64,000 bases of DNA from Candidatus Saccharimonadota bacterium (GCA_024699125.1 JAILQE010000012.1:62001-126000); one strand, 5' to 3'; shown: positions 9,487 through 18,946, numbered from the stretch's first letter. Numbers and translations are program-made. Notes: generated from the letters alone by a model not told the origin.

Positions 9487-11010
9487 TTACTGGCCTTCAA
9501 AGACTTCTTTGATTTTGGCCTTGGCGGCCTCAACGGTGTCATAATTTGGCTCCATAACATAGTAGTAATTGGCGCCATAGTTGCCGGCCTCGTACTTACC
9601 GTAGGAATAGATGTCGCTGTGCGAGTCATAACCTTCCATGTGACAATCCAAAACTTCCCACTTTGGCATGTTGTCTAGTTGATTATTAATTAGCTGGTAG
9701 ATTTTTTGTTCTGGGATGCTGGTTTCAAAGTTATTCTGGACGGCCGACAAGATACTTGAATAGTTTTTAATGATCTCTGGAGAGAGAATCTTGTTGAGGA
9801 TTGCGGTTAACACATGCTGTTGATTTTGGATACGCTGAATATCGCCGGTGCCGTAGGCTTTACGTTCGCGGGCGTAGCGCAAGGCGCAGGCGCCGTTATA
9901 CCAGGTGGTAACGCCTTCGTTGTACCAACAGTTGTTACCGTCATAGGCACGGTAGAAGGTGAAGTTTGGCGTGAGGTAGACGCCGCCAATAGCGTTTACG
10001 AGATTAACTACACTACTAAAGTTCACACGGATGAAGTAGTTGATCTTGATATTCAGGAAATCTTCGACGGTCTTAACTGTCATAGTTGGGCCGTAAATGC
10101 CGCTGTGGGTTAGCTTGTCTTTGAGACCAGTTGTACCATGGAGTTGTATATAGAAGTCGCGCGGAATGCTGGTGAGAAGTACTTTGTGAGTTTTTGGATT
10201 CACTGTTACGATCATATTCACATCGCTACGCGACACTTGCGAGATGTCGCCTTCGACATCAATACCACTAATGTAAATATTGAATGACTCGTTTAAGACG
10301 TCGACATCTGACACTTCGACAGCATCATATACTTTAACCTCAATGGTGTGGATGCTACGAATCTTCTCTGAGAAACCTTCTTCCATGTCTTCGATAATGC
10401 CGACGTATGAGTCGCTAAGCATGATGAAGTCCGCTTCACCACGCATGAAGGCCGACGCAGCGTTAAGGTAGGTGTCGTGTAGGATTGCGTTGAAATTGAT
10501 GATTTGTTTTAGCTCCTCAAATGCTTCAGTATATGAAGTGACGGTGTCTACATAGCTAGCGTAGCGTTTATCGTTGAGCTCCGAAAGTTCTTGATACTCA
10601 GAGTCTTTATGCACGAGCACAGAATATTTGACCGTATAGTATTCCCTGGCTTTGGTTTGATTGAAGAAATCTTTGGTGCTAAATAAGTAGCTTAAGCCGA
10701 GGCACATGAAGCCAGAGATGATGAGAAGAGTTACGCTAACGATGATTGCCGATACTTTGTGTTTTTTTGAGATAAAAAACATCAGGAAACCAACTGCTGA
10801 AAATAACACAACTCCCGCCACAACGATTGCGAAGTATTTGGCTGGCAAGATACCCATAGAAACCACCATGAACACGATGATGGTAGAAATTATCGTGAAA
10901 ATGATGGCGCTAGCTAAAACGAACCCTCTTAATACAAGCGAGATCCGCTTCGACGCGGTGATACTGAAGGATTTCTTTTTGGTGTGGCTAAAGTTATATA
11001 GGTTTAACAT
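9487..11010 (-). CDS. LytR-CpsA-Psr (LCP) family glycopolymer ligase
   Basis: LCP enzymes attach undecaprenyl-phosphate-linked glycopolymers to the cell wall on the outer face of the membrane. The protein has 507 residues with three membrane segments in the first 110, then an extracellular region. The LCP core has SRSDVNMIVTVNP near 260, SIPRDFYI near 283, LRYARERK near 380 and GDIQRIQNQQHVL near 390; these carry the family's acidic and arginine residues. An extra domain of about 120 residues lies between the membrane part and the LCP core. It is the last gene of the glycopolymer locus but has its own -10 box (TAAAAT, 11019-11024) 8 bp before the ATG and no ribosome-binding site. Confidence 0.92.
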   Translation of the reverse strand: MLNLYNFSHTKKKSFSITASKRISLVLRGFVLASAIIFTIISTIIVFMVVSMGILPAKYFAIVVAGVVLFSAVGFLMFFISKKHKVSAIIVSVTLLIISGFMCLGLSYLFSTKDFFNQTKAREYYTVKYSVLVHKDSEYQELSELNDKRYASYVDTVTSYTEAFEELKQIINFNAILHDTYLNAASAFMRGEADFIMLSDSYVGIIEDMEEGFSEKIRSIHTIEVKVYDAVEVSDVDVLNESFNIYISGIDVEGDISQVSRSDVNMIVTVNPKTHKVLLTSIPRDFYIQLHGTTGLKDKLTHSGIYGPTMTVKTVEDFLNIKINYFIRVNFSSVVNLVNAIGGVYLTPNFTFYRAYDGNNCWYNEGVTTWYNGACALRYARERKAYGTGDIQRIQNQQHVLTAILNKILSPEIIKNYSSILSAVQNNFETSIPEQKIYQLINNQLDNMPKWEVLDCHMEGYDSHSDIYSYGKYEAGNYGANYYYVMEPNYDTVEAAKAKIKEVFEGQ

Positions 11011-11044
11011 TTTGTTTTATTTTAGCATATAGCACATCTTCACA

Positions 11045-12544
11045 CTACTTTCTGTGCACTATGTATTCTTTTAGTTCTATTATTTCTTTTCGGAAAAGCA
11101 ACATACTAACGAGTAAATGAGTACCTAATAGGATGCCACTATATAATATTGCGTGGGATATCCAATTCATTATAGTGTATTCCCGAATTGGCAACCCTAT
11201 TATACAGAGCGCGCATATGCAACTTGTAGAGATTGCAAACGCAAGAAATCCCTTCATGAATTTGCGAACTGGTCTATTAATTAAATGTTTCCTTAAATAC
11301 CAGACTTGAAATAGTGTGCGGTAAGTCATAGCTACGACTGTGCCCACAGCGACACCAATAATTCCTAGCCATGGAACAAGCGCTATGGAGATTGCAATAT
11401 TCAATATGGCCTCAATTATGGCCGGAACACGTATTTCTTTAAACTTGTTTGCCGAATATGCGATCGCCGTGTATGGCTCTCTGATAATGTACATAGTCTC
11501 CGCTATCAGAATCAGAACGCCAAAAATCGGTTGATTATAATTAACATCTGTTATGTTTGAAGTGTAAATCTGAACAAAGGGGGTAATTAAGGTTGCTGCG
11601 ACGCCAAACATAAAGAATGAAACAAAAAATGTTATATATTCAAAGGTATCGAATTTTTTGTTTAACTCTTTTTGATCGCCGGAAGCATATAGTTTACCTA
11701 TCGATGGACTGAGGGCTTTCCACAATGCCTGACAGAGCTGTTTTATGCCACTCACAACAAGCGCATATACGCTATAGACCGAGGCTTCCTTGAGCCCGCG
11801 AAAAATACTAATTACGGCAATATCCGTATTTGAATGAACAAAATATGCGACGTTTATTGCGAACCCATCCCAGCGATTCGCCAATAGTTGTTTATCTGTT
11901 GAAACATTCTTTTCTAGAGGATAGTGCTTTTTGATGTAGTAATTGTAAATAATCGGCTGCGACATGAATATAATGGCCGATATTAGTTTAAATATATGAA
12001 TATTTGGAATTAGCTTTATAACAGCAACCGCAATTATTGTGTCTGCGACAATGAGCGCAATTTGAGTTAAAGAAACAATGTATACTTTTTTATCTGCGTT
12101 AAGTAAGTTGCGCAACGACAGTGAAAAACAGTATTGTACGAATAGTTTAATTGATAAAATCAAAGTAAGCGTGAATATAAAGCCCCAACTGAAGCTCGTT
12201 TTGAACAAGAGTGGATATACTATTGCTAATACAATAGTGTAGCAAACAAACACAATTGATATTTTTTTAAAGAAACTATTTGAGGTTTTTATAATAGAGC
12301 TGACCTTTTTATAGTCCTTTGCAACTAGAGGTTTGTAAAGATTCGCCATTATCACACCATTGAGACCGCCTTCAACAAGGGCTATATAGTTTAGAAACTG
12401 CTGAAGAGAAGAAATTAAACCATTGGTCTCAGAGCCAAAAGTCGACAGAATTAACTTTGGAATTATGAAGCCACTAATAATTGTGACTATTTGTAAAGCC
12501 AAAGTCGTTACAACGTTGCGCAATGTAACTTTGTTTTTTCGCAT
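11045..12544 (-). CDS. Polysaccharide flippase, Wzx/MOP superfamily
   Basis: This 499-residue polytopic membrane protein has about 12-14 hydrophobic segments. The opening (TLALQIVTIISGFIIPKLIL, then FGSETNGLISSLQQFLNYIA) is typical of oligosaccharide flippases of the MOP superfamily, which move lipid-linked sugars to the outer face. It lies 6 bp after the cytidylyltransferase gene and 34 bp before the LCP ligase. That position in a glycopolymer locus fits the export step. The substrate cannot be told from sequence. Confidence 0.88.
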   Translation of the reverse strand: MRKNKVTLRNVVTTLALQIVTIISGFIIPKLILSTFGSETNGLISSLQQFLNYIALVEGGLNGVIMANLYKPLVAKDYKKVSSIIKTSNSFFKKISIVFVCYTIVLAIVYPLLFKTSFSWGFIFTLTLILSIKLFVQYCFSLSLRNLLNADKKVYIVSLTQIALIVADTIIAVAVIKLIPNIHIFKLISAIIFMSQPIIYNYYIKKHYPLEKNVSTDKQLLANRWDGFAINVAYFVHSNTDIAVISIFRGLKEASVYSVYALVVSGIKQLCQALWKALSPSIGKLYASGDQKELNKKFDTFEYITFFVSFFMFGVAATLITPFVQIYTSNITDVNYNQPIFGVLILIAETMYIIREPYTAIAYSANKFKEIRVPAIIEAILNIAISIALVPWLGIIGVAVGTVVAMTYRTLFQVWYLRKHLINRPVRKFMKGFLAFAISTSCICALCIIGLPIREYTIMNWISHAILYSGILLGTHLLVSMLLFRKEIIELKEYIVHRK

Positions 12545-12550
12545 CAGATA

Positions 12551-12958
12551 TTATTGTCCGCTCAATCTCTTTTTAATGTCTGTGGAACAGATTCCTTTTG
12601 TTCTCTTGAGCCTTACCACTTCTTTACCATGTGCGAGGCACCACTCTGCAGACTTCTGCCAACGTTCAGCTACATGATCTTCGCCCAATGCCAGCACATC
12701 AAAATCGATCTTCTCCAAAAATTCTGGGCTGATGACTTCATAGGTAATTACCTCGTCAACTATCCTAATTGCTTCCACCATTTCAATTCTTTGCTCAGTC
12801 GTGTATAAAACTTTAGCCTCAGGTTTATACTTTAGAATAAAATCCCCTTCTTGCACTGCAACAATCAAATAATCGCCATGTTCTTTACATTGTTTAAACA
12901 AACGCAAATGCCCAAGGTGAAAATAATCATAAACTCCAAATGTTATTACTTTTTTCAT
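12551..12958 (-). CDS. Cytidylyltransferase, glycerol-3-phosphate (TagD/GCT) type
   Basis: This 135-residue nucleotidyltransferase makes a CDP-activated alcohol, most likely CDP-glycerol by family. It shows the HxGH signature (GVYDYFHLGHLRLF, residues 9-22) and a C-terminal RTKGICST matching the RTEGISTT motif of TagD enzymes. Length is normal for the family. The ATG sits 1 bp after the licD stop, with AGGAGAG inside the licD end, so it is co-translated with licD. The presence of a glycerophosphotransferase-like domain in the same operon supports CDP-glycerol; CDP-ethanolamine or CDP-ribitol are alternatives. Confidence 0.87.
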   Translation of the reverse strand: MKKVITFGVYDYFHLGHLRLFKQCKEHGDYLIVAVQEGDFILKYKPEAKVLYTTEQRIEMVEAIRIVDEVITYEVISPEFLEKIDFDVLALGEDHVAERWQKSAEWCLAHGKEVVRLKRTKGICSTDIKKRLSGQ

Positions 12959-12959
12959 A

Positions 12960-13799
12960 TTACTCTCCTTTGCTTTTATAATATGCCTTAAAGTTATGAT
13001 TGCTTACTCGTTTTTCTTTTGGCGGAAGCTCCATATAGTTGCCATACATGCGTTTTAGCACTGAATCGTAGTTCTTTATTGCCATCGCTTTGATCCCCTC
13101 AAATTCTACATCTATATATTCGTTAAAGTTCTTGCTATTTTGAAACTCTTTTTTTCTGGAATAGCCTGGCCAGTTGTGGCACATTTTCTTTGTTGGTTTA
13201 TCTGGCAATTTTTCATATTTTTTAATATATGATTTGACACAATTAATGTGAAAAATCCGAGAAATAAGATATGCAACTTTTGCTTGACCATAAAAACTAG
13301 AAAACGGGCCATTTTTGCGTTGTGCCCATATACCATTTTTAAGAAAACGAATATGTTGCCAAAACACGATTCTCCTTATCGGGTTGTTTGGCAAATTATG
13401 ATAAACAAATATATCCAAAAATACTCCATAATCCGGGATTCTTTTAAATCCAACTTCTTCAACAGCCGTATCGGCCGCAACAAGTTTTGCGAAAGGATAC
13501 GGATAGCCTTGATTACCCGGTAGGAGTAATTTAAAGTTTTCGTTTGGCTCCTTCTTTATCGCTTCGACTAGTTTTAGGTATTCTTTTCTGTTTAGCCCAA
13601 CATCGATATCGTCATCCCATGGAATTATCCCCTTGTGCCTGATAGCACCGATAAGGGATCCACCGTCCAACGAATACTTAATGTCGTGTTTTCTGCAAAC
13701 ATCATTAAAATAACGGAATATCTCTACGAGCTTATTCTTAATGTCGTCATCCGACATTAATCGCTTTTTTTTATTATTACTATCTGGTGATTCTTTCAT
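12960..13799 (-). CDS. LicD-family phosphotransferase
   Basis: LicD proteins transfer phosphocholine or similar phospho-alcohols from a CDP donor onto surface sugars. The 279-residue protein shows the family's N-terminal block (YSLDGGSLIGAIRHKG then IPWDDDIDVG) with the DDDID metal-binding acidic motif near residues 64-68. It has no membrane segment. The neighbouring TagD-like gene is 1 bp downstream and could supply its CDP-linked donor. No choline kinase or LicC homologue is in the window, so the transferred group may not be choline. Confidence 0.88.
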   Translation of the reverse strand: MKESPDSNNKKKRLMSDDDIKNKLVEIFRYFNDVCRKHDIKYSLDGGSLIGAIRHKGIIPWDDDIDVGLNRKEYLKLVEAIKKEPNENFKLLLPGNQGYPYPFAKLVAADTAVEEVGFKRIPDYGVFLDIFVYHNLPNNPIRRIVFWQHIRFLKNGIWAQRKNGPFSSFYGQAKVAYLISRIFHINCVKSYIKKYEKLPDKPTKKMCHNWPGYSRKKEFQNSKNFNEYIDVEFEGIKAMAIKNYDSVLKRMYGNYMELPPKEKRVSNHNFKAYYKSKGE

Positions 13800-13918
13800 A
13801 AATTCGCAGTTGTCTTTGTACTATGATACCATAGTTTTTTGCAATAATTGTAATTGCACTGGAATAGTCAATACTATAATGCCAATATGAATGACTAGCA
13901 TACAAATTCTGTTCTCGT

Positions 13919-16900
13919 TTATGCATTTCTTGCCGTTTCGTTTAAGCTATTCTGTATGCGTCCTAACATTCTGTATACAGCTTTTTTTGTTAGCCATGAC
14001 AAAAATGGAATGTTTGGAAAAACAATGATTTTGTTTTTGTAGCAAGCCACGGCATATCCAGACCACAAAACCTTCTTAAAGGCGCGCCTATTATATATCT
14101 CGAATTTTCGGTTTTGCCTAATTGCTCTTTTAATAAATTGCTTTAGCTCACTTCTATTATTTATTTTCGTTTGGCCAGACAGCATAAGCAAATATCTTAC
14201 GTCTTCTTCGCTCATGTGTAGCTTCGTCAACGCATAATTATGAATTTTGCAAACTTTTTCCGTCTGTTCATTCCTTTTAGCGGTACTTACCTGACCGACG
14301 TGCGTCCTATAACGCAGCACATAGCTTTTAATGATAGCAATTTTTTCGCCATGTATTGCCATCCTTTGCCAGAGTTCATAGTCTTCTGCACGTTCATATT
14401 TTGGGTTATACTGATATTTTTTAATAACTGTCGCCTTCATAATCACGGTAGGGTGAGCTATCGGGTTAGTGTAAAACAATTTAGCACAAATATCATTCGG
14501 CTTTACAAATGGCTCATTCGCTATTGTGTTTATATCGCCAAATTTCCTATAAAAGGTTGATGCTACAGCTACTTTACTGTTTTCCTCCATATATGCAACC
14601 TGTTTTTCGATTCGGTCTTTTTCCGATATGTCGTCAGCGTCCATGCGAATGATGTATTTACCTATAGACATTGCGATCGCTTCGTTTAACGACTCTGCTA
14701 CTCCTTTGGTTTTATCATGCTTAATGATAAGAATGCGTTCGTCGCTGAATCGTTCTTTGATATATTTTTCATCATTACCGCCATCTGCAATAATTATTAA
14801 TTCAAGATTCTTATGGGTCTGCTTCAAGACACTTTCAATTGATCGTTCAAGGAATCCTGCTTCAGTATTCAGGGTTGGTAAAATCACGGAGACAAATACG
14901 ATGTCATTTTTTTTCTTTAGACTATCGTGCGCTATCGCTATGTACAGTAGCAGTATATATAAAACTTCGTGATGAAAAACCGATAAGAATAGCACAGCGA
15001 CAAGAACAAACGATAAGAGAATTATTGGCGATGCGTCTATCTTAGATACTCTTATAGCCCAAACTATTAGAGCTATAACGAAAAACATAAAGATAGTAAT
15101 GCCGATTACACCGTTTTCTGCTAACATCTCTAAGTATGTGTTGTGTGCGTATTTATTATACTTATATTTTGTCTTCATGTATGTAAATAAATTGCCTTGT
15201 CCAATGCCGTTTATTGGCCTCTCTTTGAAAATTTCGATTGTTCTCGTCCATAGAGTAATTCTTCCAGAGCCGTTATCCGAAAATGCCTGAGACATTCTTT
15301 CCGCAATAGATTTGTCTGTTGATTTATTTACTACTGAGTTTAATGCACTATTATCAAAAGCTTGGTCTTTAGCCGACGAAGCTGGTACCGCAACTTCCGG
15401 CTTAGTTTGTATCTCCGTTTCATTTACACTAGTCGTAGATCCGTCCATTACAAGATTAACAGCAGCAGACGAGACAAGGAAGGAAATTGCAACTATAAGA
15501 GCCACAAGAACCCTTTGTCTAAGTTTACCACCTCCAAACATCAGCAGGGTACATAAAGCACATATGATTGCGATGGTTGCACCCCTTGATACGGTTAATG
15601 CTATTAGCACCGATGCAAAGACTAGCATACAGGTATTTTTTTTGGTTAATTTTTGCTTCATGAAATATACAAACGGAATCGCGAGAAAGAGCGCTGTAAT
15701 ATTCGGGTCGGTCGAAGCAATAGATATAAGCCTTGGCATTCGACGATCAATCATGACACCTAACAGTCTTGTATTTGCTATATCAAAGTTAAACCCAAGA
15801 TATATGAGCCCAGATGCGTACAAAAGCGCAGTGGTTATTAGCAATAATACACTTGCCCAATAAAATGCTTTTTTTCTTGAGGTGTCTTCGACGAGATACG
15901 CTAAGCTTCTAATCTCCCAAATGGAGAAAACTACCAACACTATCTTTCCAAGCACTTTTGCGCTCCTTAGCGGGTCATATGCGAATATAGCATTTATCCC
16001 AATAAATACAAACAATAATGCAAAGATAATCTCAGCCCTAGTGATGCGTGGCTTCTTTTTTTCTTTTATTATAATTTTAAGTATTGCTATGATCGCACCC
16101 ATAACCATCATCGGCAATACCGAAAAACCGCCGACTTCAATGGTAAACACGTTTAAGCCGCAAACAATGAACGAGAGAAATAATAATACCGTCTTAAAAT
16201 TTTCAAAATGCCTTTTACTATCGACTCCATATTCAGAATTTAGCCTTTCATATAACCTAGCCGCGTTCTTTCTGTCGTTATTATCATAAAAATCCTTTTT
16301 GCGTTTAAGATACTTTGGCAATTCAACAAATGAGTCTTTTTGAAATATTTCCTGCACAAATTTAACCACCTTATTCCTATTCGTGAAAACCGGGCCAAAA
16401 CCATCTATATTATAGTCAAAATAGCCGGTCTTAAGCTGTTTTTCTCTGTAGTCTTTCTGATCGAATTGAAAATATATAACTGGTTTCTCCATATATGCGA
16501 AATCCATCGACACGCTTGAGTAGTCCGTAATCATCATGGATGATCGTCTCATAATTTCTTGAATGTCCGTATCCGAGGTTATTATTTCAATATTCTTAGA
16601 GGAAGAAACAAATGAACCTAGAAATCTCTCCATATTAATGTGCGGATAAAACTTCACCTTGATATCATTTTTTTCAACAAAGTTTATAAATTCTTTGTCG
16701 TTTATGAGCCCATTCCAGTTTTTGAAGTATTCCGACTCTTCAAAGTTTTCTTCTTTAGCAAATTTGTTTGTCTCTCGTCCTAACCAGTTTCTCCATGTCG
16801 GCATAATTAATATTTGTTTTTTCCCCTTGCTTTCGTCAATTAGACTATCGAAACGTGGGAAACCAGTATAGGCTACGTTATCATCTGGATAACCAAAATT

Positions 16901-17428
16901 CTCTTTAATATATTCATATTCTTTTTTTGCCCCACATGTAATAAGCCTGAATTTAGTATTTTTGTAGAACATCCACTCTCCATTGTTTATCGTGATACCA
17001 TGTTGGAGGAATATACGGTTTCTAAGAAGACCAAACTTAACGTGTAAAACATAGAATAACGCCTGGGCGGGGTTCCCGTTTTTTTGGTTGCTAATATTAT
17101 ATTCAGCACTAATATAATATATCCAATGTTTAACACTACGGAATTGTATTATATTGCCAAAATTTTTAACTTTTTCGTAATCATGAGCTTTTTTATCTAT
17201 TACATAATATGCTTTGACGCTTTTATGTTCGGTGCGCAAATACCTAAAATAGTAATACCCGTTGTCGCGAGCGACATGCCCGTCTTCACATATTAACCAA
17301 ATATGCTTTTTTGATATTTTGGCATACAGTCTATATATTACCGCCGGCAAGATTAATGCTAAGAATATAAAAATAGACGCAATATCATAAAGTTTGATAT
17401 ATTTTAGATTACTGAGAAGTTTTTTCAT
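13919..17428 (-). CDS. Three-domain fusion: glycerophosphotransferase-like, O-antigen ligase/polymerase-like, GT2
   Basis: One uninterrupted 1169-residue frame joins three enzyme types. Residues 1-400 resemble the CDP-glycerol glycerophosphotransferase family (TagB/TagF): an N-terminal membrane anchor, FLQHGITINNGEW near 145 and ITDYSSVSMDFAYMEKPVIY near 298. Residues 405-840 hold about ten membrane segments plus an extracellular loop, with the Wzy/WaaL-like pattern GRITLWTRTIEIFKERPING, GQGN and YAHNTYLEMLAENG. Residues 846-1080 form a GT2 glycosyltransferase (VSVILPTLNTEAGFLERSI, RMDADD near 929). The start overlaps the upstream gene by 4 nt (ATGA). The order suggests one polypeptide that adds glycerol-phosphate, polymerises or ligates, and glycosylates. 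The exact reaction is inferred. Confidence 0.85.
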   Translation of the reverse strand: MKKLLSNLKYIKLYDIASIFIFLALILPAVIYRLYAKISKKHIWLICEDGHVARDNGYYYFRYLRTEHKSVKAYYVIDKKAHDYEKVKNFGNIIQFRSVKHWIYYISAEYNISNQKNGNPAQALFYVLHVKFGLLRNRIFLQHGITINNGEWMFYKNTKFRLITCGAKKEYEYIKENFGYPDDNVAYTGFPRFDSLIDESKGKKQILIMPTWRNWLGRETNKFAKEENFEESEYFKNWNGLINDKEFINFVEKNDIKVKFYPHINMERFLGSFVSSSKNIEIITSDTDIQEIMRRSSMMITDYSSVSMDFAYMEKPVIYFQFDQKDYREKQLKTGYFDYNIDGFGPVFTNRNKVVKFVQEIFQKDSFVELPKYLKRKKDFYDNNDRKNAARLYERLNSEYGVDSKRHFENFKTVLLFLSFIVCGLNVFTIEVGGFSVLPMMVMGAIIAILKIIIKEKKKPRITRAEIIFALLFVFIGINAIFAYDPLRSAKVLGKIVLVVFSIWEIRSLAYLVEDTSRKKAFYWASVLLLITTALLYASGLIYLGFNFDIANTRLLGVMIDRRMPRLISIASTDPNITALFLAIPFVYFMKQKLTKKNTCMLVFASVLIALTVSRGATIAIICALCTLLMFGGGKLRQRVLVALIVAISFLVSSAAVNLVMDGSTTSVNETEIQTKPEVAVPASSAKDQAFDNSALNSVVNKSTDKSIAERMSQAFSDNGSGRITLWTRTIEIFKERPINGIGQGNLFTYMKTKYKYNKYAHNTYLEMLAENGVIGITIFMFFVIALIVWAIRVSKIDASPIILLSFVLVAVLFLSVFHHEVLYILLLYIAIAHDSLKKKNDIVFVSVILPTLNTEAGFLERSIESVLKQTHKNLELIIIADGGNDEKYIKERFSDERILIIKHDKTKGVAESLNEAIAMSIGKYIIRMDADDISEKDRIEKQVAYMEENSKVAVASTFYRKFGDINTIANEPFVKPNDICAKLFYTNPIAHPTVIMKATVIKKYQYNPKYERAEDYELWQRMAIHGEKIAIIKSYVLRYRTHVGQVSTAKRNEQTEKVCKIHNYALTKLHMSEEDVRYLLMLSGQTKINNRSELKQFIKRAIRQNRKFEIYNRRAFKKVLWSGYAVACYKNKIIVFPNIPFLSWLTKKAVYRMLGRIQNSLNETARNA

Positions 17429-18855
17429 ATCCTTCTCCTAACAGCATTAAATGCATAAAAGCAAAAGTAGTAGAAGCTTTTTACAACGTTAAACTTTTCA
17501 ACTTTACGATATAGATTCCACGTGCGTTTTATTGCAGTCTTTTTATTTGCGGAAAGAGTACCGTCGCTACGGCGATAATACATATATACCTTCGGAATTC
17601 CGTAGGCATATTTAATCTTTTTTAATATTTTCCACCATGTCGCAGTGTCTTCGCTTGGTACATTAGGCATTTCGATATCTTTTTTTGACAGCTTTTCTAA
17701 ATCGAGCATTACAGCAGGCGTTGATATAGTTGTGTTTTTCAGAGCTTGCTTATATGAAATCTTACGCGGCACTATAACTTTTTTCCCATTAGGCCTGCCA
17801 TTCGCATCTGCAAATTCATACCCAGTAAATGAAAAGGCGCAATCTTTTTCCAGCATAAACCTAACTTGTTCTTCTAGTTTGTCTTTTTCCCATAAATCGT
17901 CGGCGTCGAGAAACGCAACATATCGCCCATTTGCACGCTTCACGCCTTCATTTCTGGCTGTAGATGCCCCACTGTTTTTTATTAAATCATACCATCTAAT
18001 TCTTTTGTCTTTTAGGTACGGTCTGACCACCTCCTTACTATTGTCGTCTGAGCAGTCATTTACAAAAATCAGCTCCCAGTTTTCATAGGTTTGAGATAAA
18101 ACCGTTTTGGTTGTATCCACAATATATCTTTCTGCATTAAATACCGGAACAATGATGCTTACTAGCGGTTTTAGATTCTTGAGTTCTTCTTTCGTTTGCT
18201 TGAGCATTTCAATTTCATTTTCGACTGAGCGTTTTTTATGATGGACGCCATCTTGCGAGACAACGGCTTTAATTGTTAGAAAGAATACTTTGATATCTTC
18301 AAACAATGAAAGGTTTTCGACATATTCAATATCATATTTAATTTTTTCAAGGATATTAATATTGTTACGGCCACTTACTTGTGCCAAGCCAGCGATGCCC
18401 GGGCGCACATCGTGGCGGCGACGCTGTTCGGTGTTCATATTCTCATAATAATCTTTGACCCATGGCCTTGGCCCGATAAACGACATATTTCCCTTTAACA
18501 CGTTCCAAATTTGAGGCAATTCATCGATACTTGTTTTTCTGATAAACTCACCTAGTTTAGTTATCTTATCTTCTTCTTTAAAATCATACATATTATTATC
18601 AATTGTCATACTGCGGAATTTTATCAGTTTAAATGGTTTGCCATTTTTTCCAATGCGGACTTGTTTGAAAAAAATCGGACCACCATCTTGCAATTTAATA
18701 AGGGAACCGAAAATGAGGATAACTGGGATCAAAAAGACAACACCAATAAGGCTGAAAACGATGTCTAGCAAGCGCTTGAACGCGCAATAAACAATCGGTA
18801 AACCTTTTCTCGCAGTTGTCATAACAATAACTCTATTATAGCAAAAAACGCTCAT
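17425..18855 (-). CDS. Initiating phosphoglycosyltransferase fused to a GT2 glycosyltransferase
   Basis: The N-terminal half (about residues 24-215) is a bacterial sugar transferase of the WcaJ/PglC type. It has one membrane hairpin followed by KLIKFRSMTIDN, RKTSIDELPQIWNVLKGNMS and GPRPW, and loads the first sugar-phosphate on undecaprenyl phosphate. The C-terminal half (about 230-476) is a GT2 (VSIIVPVFNAERYIVDT, FLDADDLWEKDK) that could add the second sugar. It is the first gene of the glycopolymer operon and ends with TGA overlapping the next ATG. Two starts are possible. The long one (18855) lies inside a terminator-like hairpin. The alternative MTTARKG at 18820-18822 sits 12 bp after a TATAAT box. 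Confidence 0.88.
   Translation of the reverse strand: MSVFCYNRVIVMTTARKGLPIVYCAFKRLLDIVFSLIGVVFLIPVILIFGSLIKLQDGGPIFFKQVRIGKNGKPFKLIKFRSMTIDNNMYDFKEEDKITKLGEFIRKTSIDELPQIWNVLKGNMSFIGPRPWVKDYYENMNTEQRRRHDVRPGIAGLAQVSGRNNINILEKIKYDIEYVENLSLFEDIKVFFLTIKAVVSQDGVHHKKRSVENEIEMLKQTKEELKNLKPLVSIIVPVFNAERYIVDTTKTVLSQTYENWELIFVNDCSDDNSKEVVRPYLKDKRIRWYDLIKNSGASTARNEGVKRANGRYVAFLDADDLWEKDKLEEQVRFMLEKDCAFSFTGYEFADANGRPNGKKVIVPRKISYKQALKNTTISTPAVMLDLEKLSKKDIEMPNVPSEDTATWWKILKKIKYAYGIPKVYMYYRRSDGTLSANKKTAIKRTWNLYRKVEKFNVVKSFYYFCFYAFNAVRRRI
18835..18840 (-). promoter_or_regulatory. -10 box close to the glycopolymer operon start
   Basis: TGCTATAAT on the minus strand (hexamer 18835-18840) lies 12 bp before the internal ATG at 18822, with no ribosome-binding site between. 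A second extended -10, TGGTATAAT, lies at about 18883-18891. The hairpin at 18843-18869 sits between the two. Confidence 0.5.
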
Positions 18856-18869
18856 GTTTGCAGCGTTTT
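18843..18869 (-). terminator. Terminator-like hairpin before the glycopolymer operon
   Basis: AAAACGCT and AGCGTTTT arms (18845-18852, 18862-18869) with a T-run on the minus strand lie downstream of one -10 box and upstream of another. It could attenuate transcripts starting at the outer promoter. Confidence 0.5.
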
Positions 18870-18902
18870 CTTATTTCAATTATACCACAAATAAGGGGTG
18901 CG

Positions 18903-18937
18903 AAAAAAATAACCACCTCGCGGTGGCTATTTTTTTG
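18903..18937. terminator. Terminator of rpsP
   Basis: AAAAAATA-aCCACC-tcgc-GGTGG-cTATTTTTTT forms a symmetric hairpin with A/T runs on both sides just after the rpsP stop, so it could work in both directions. Confidence 0.85.
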
Positions 18938-18946
18938 CTTTTCTAA

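Noticed and set aside
13919..17428. Fusion of three genes as an assembly or frameshift artefact
   Set aside because: The frame is continuous for 1169 codons with sensible linkers and no internal ribosome-binding site or stop; a neighbouring gene is also a fusion.
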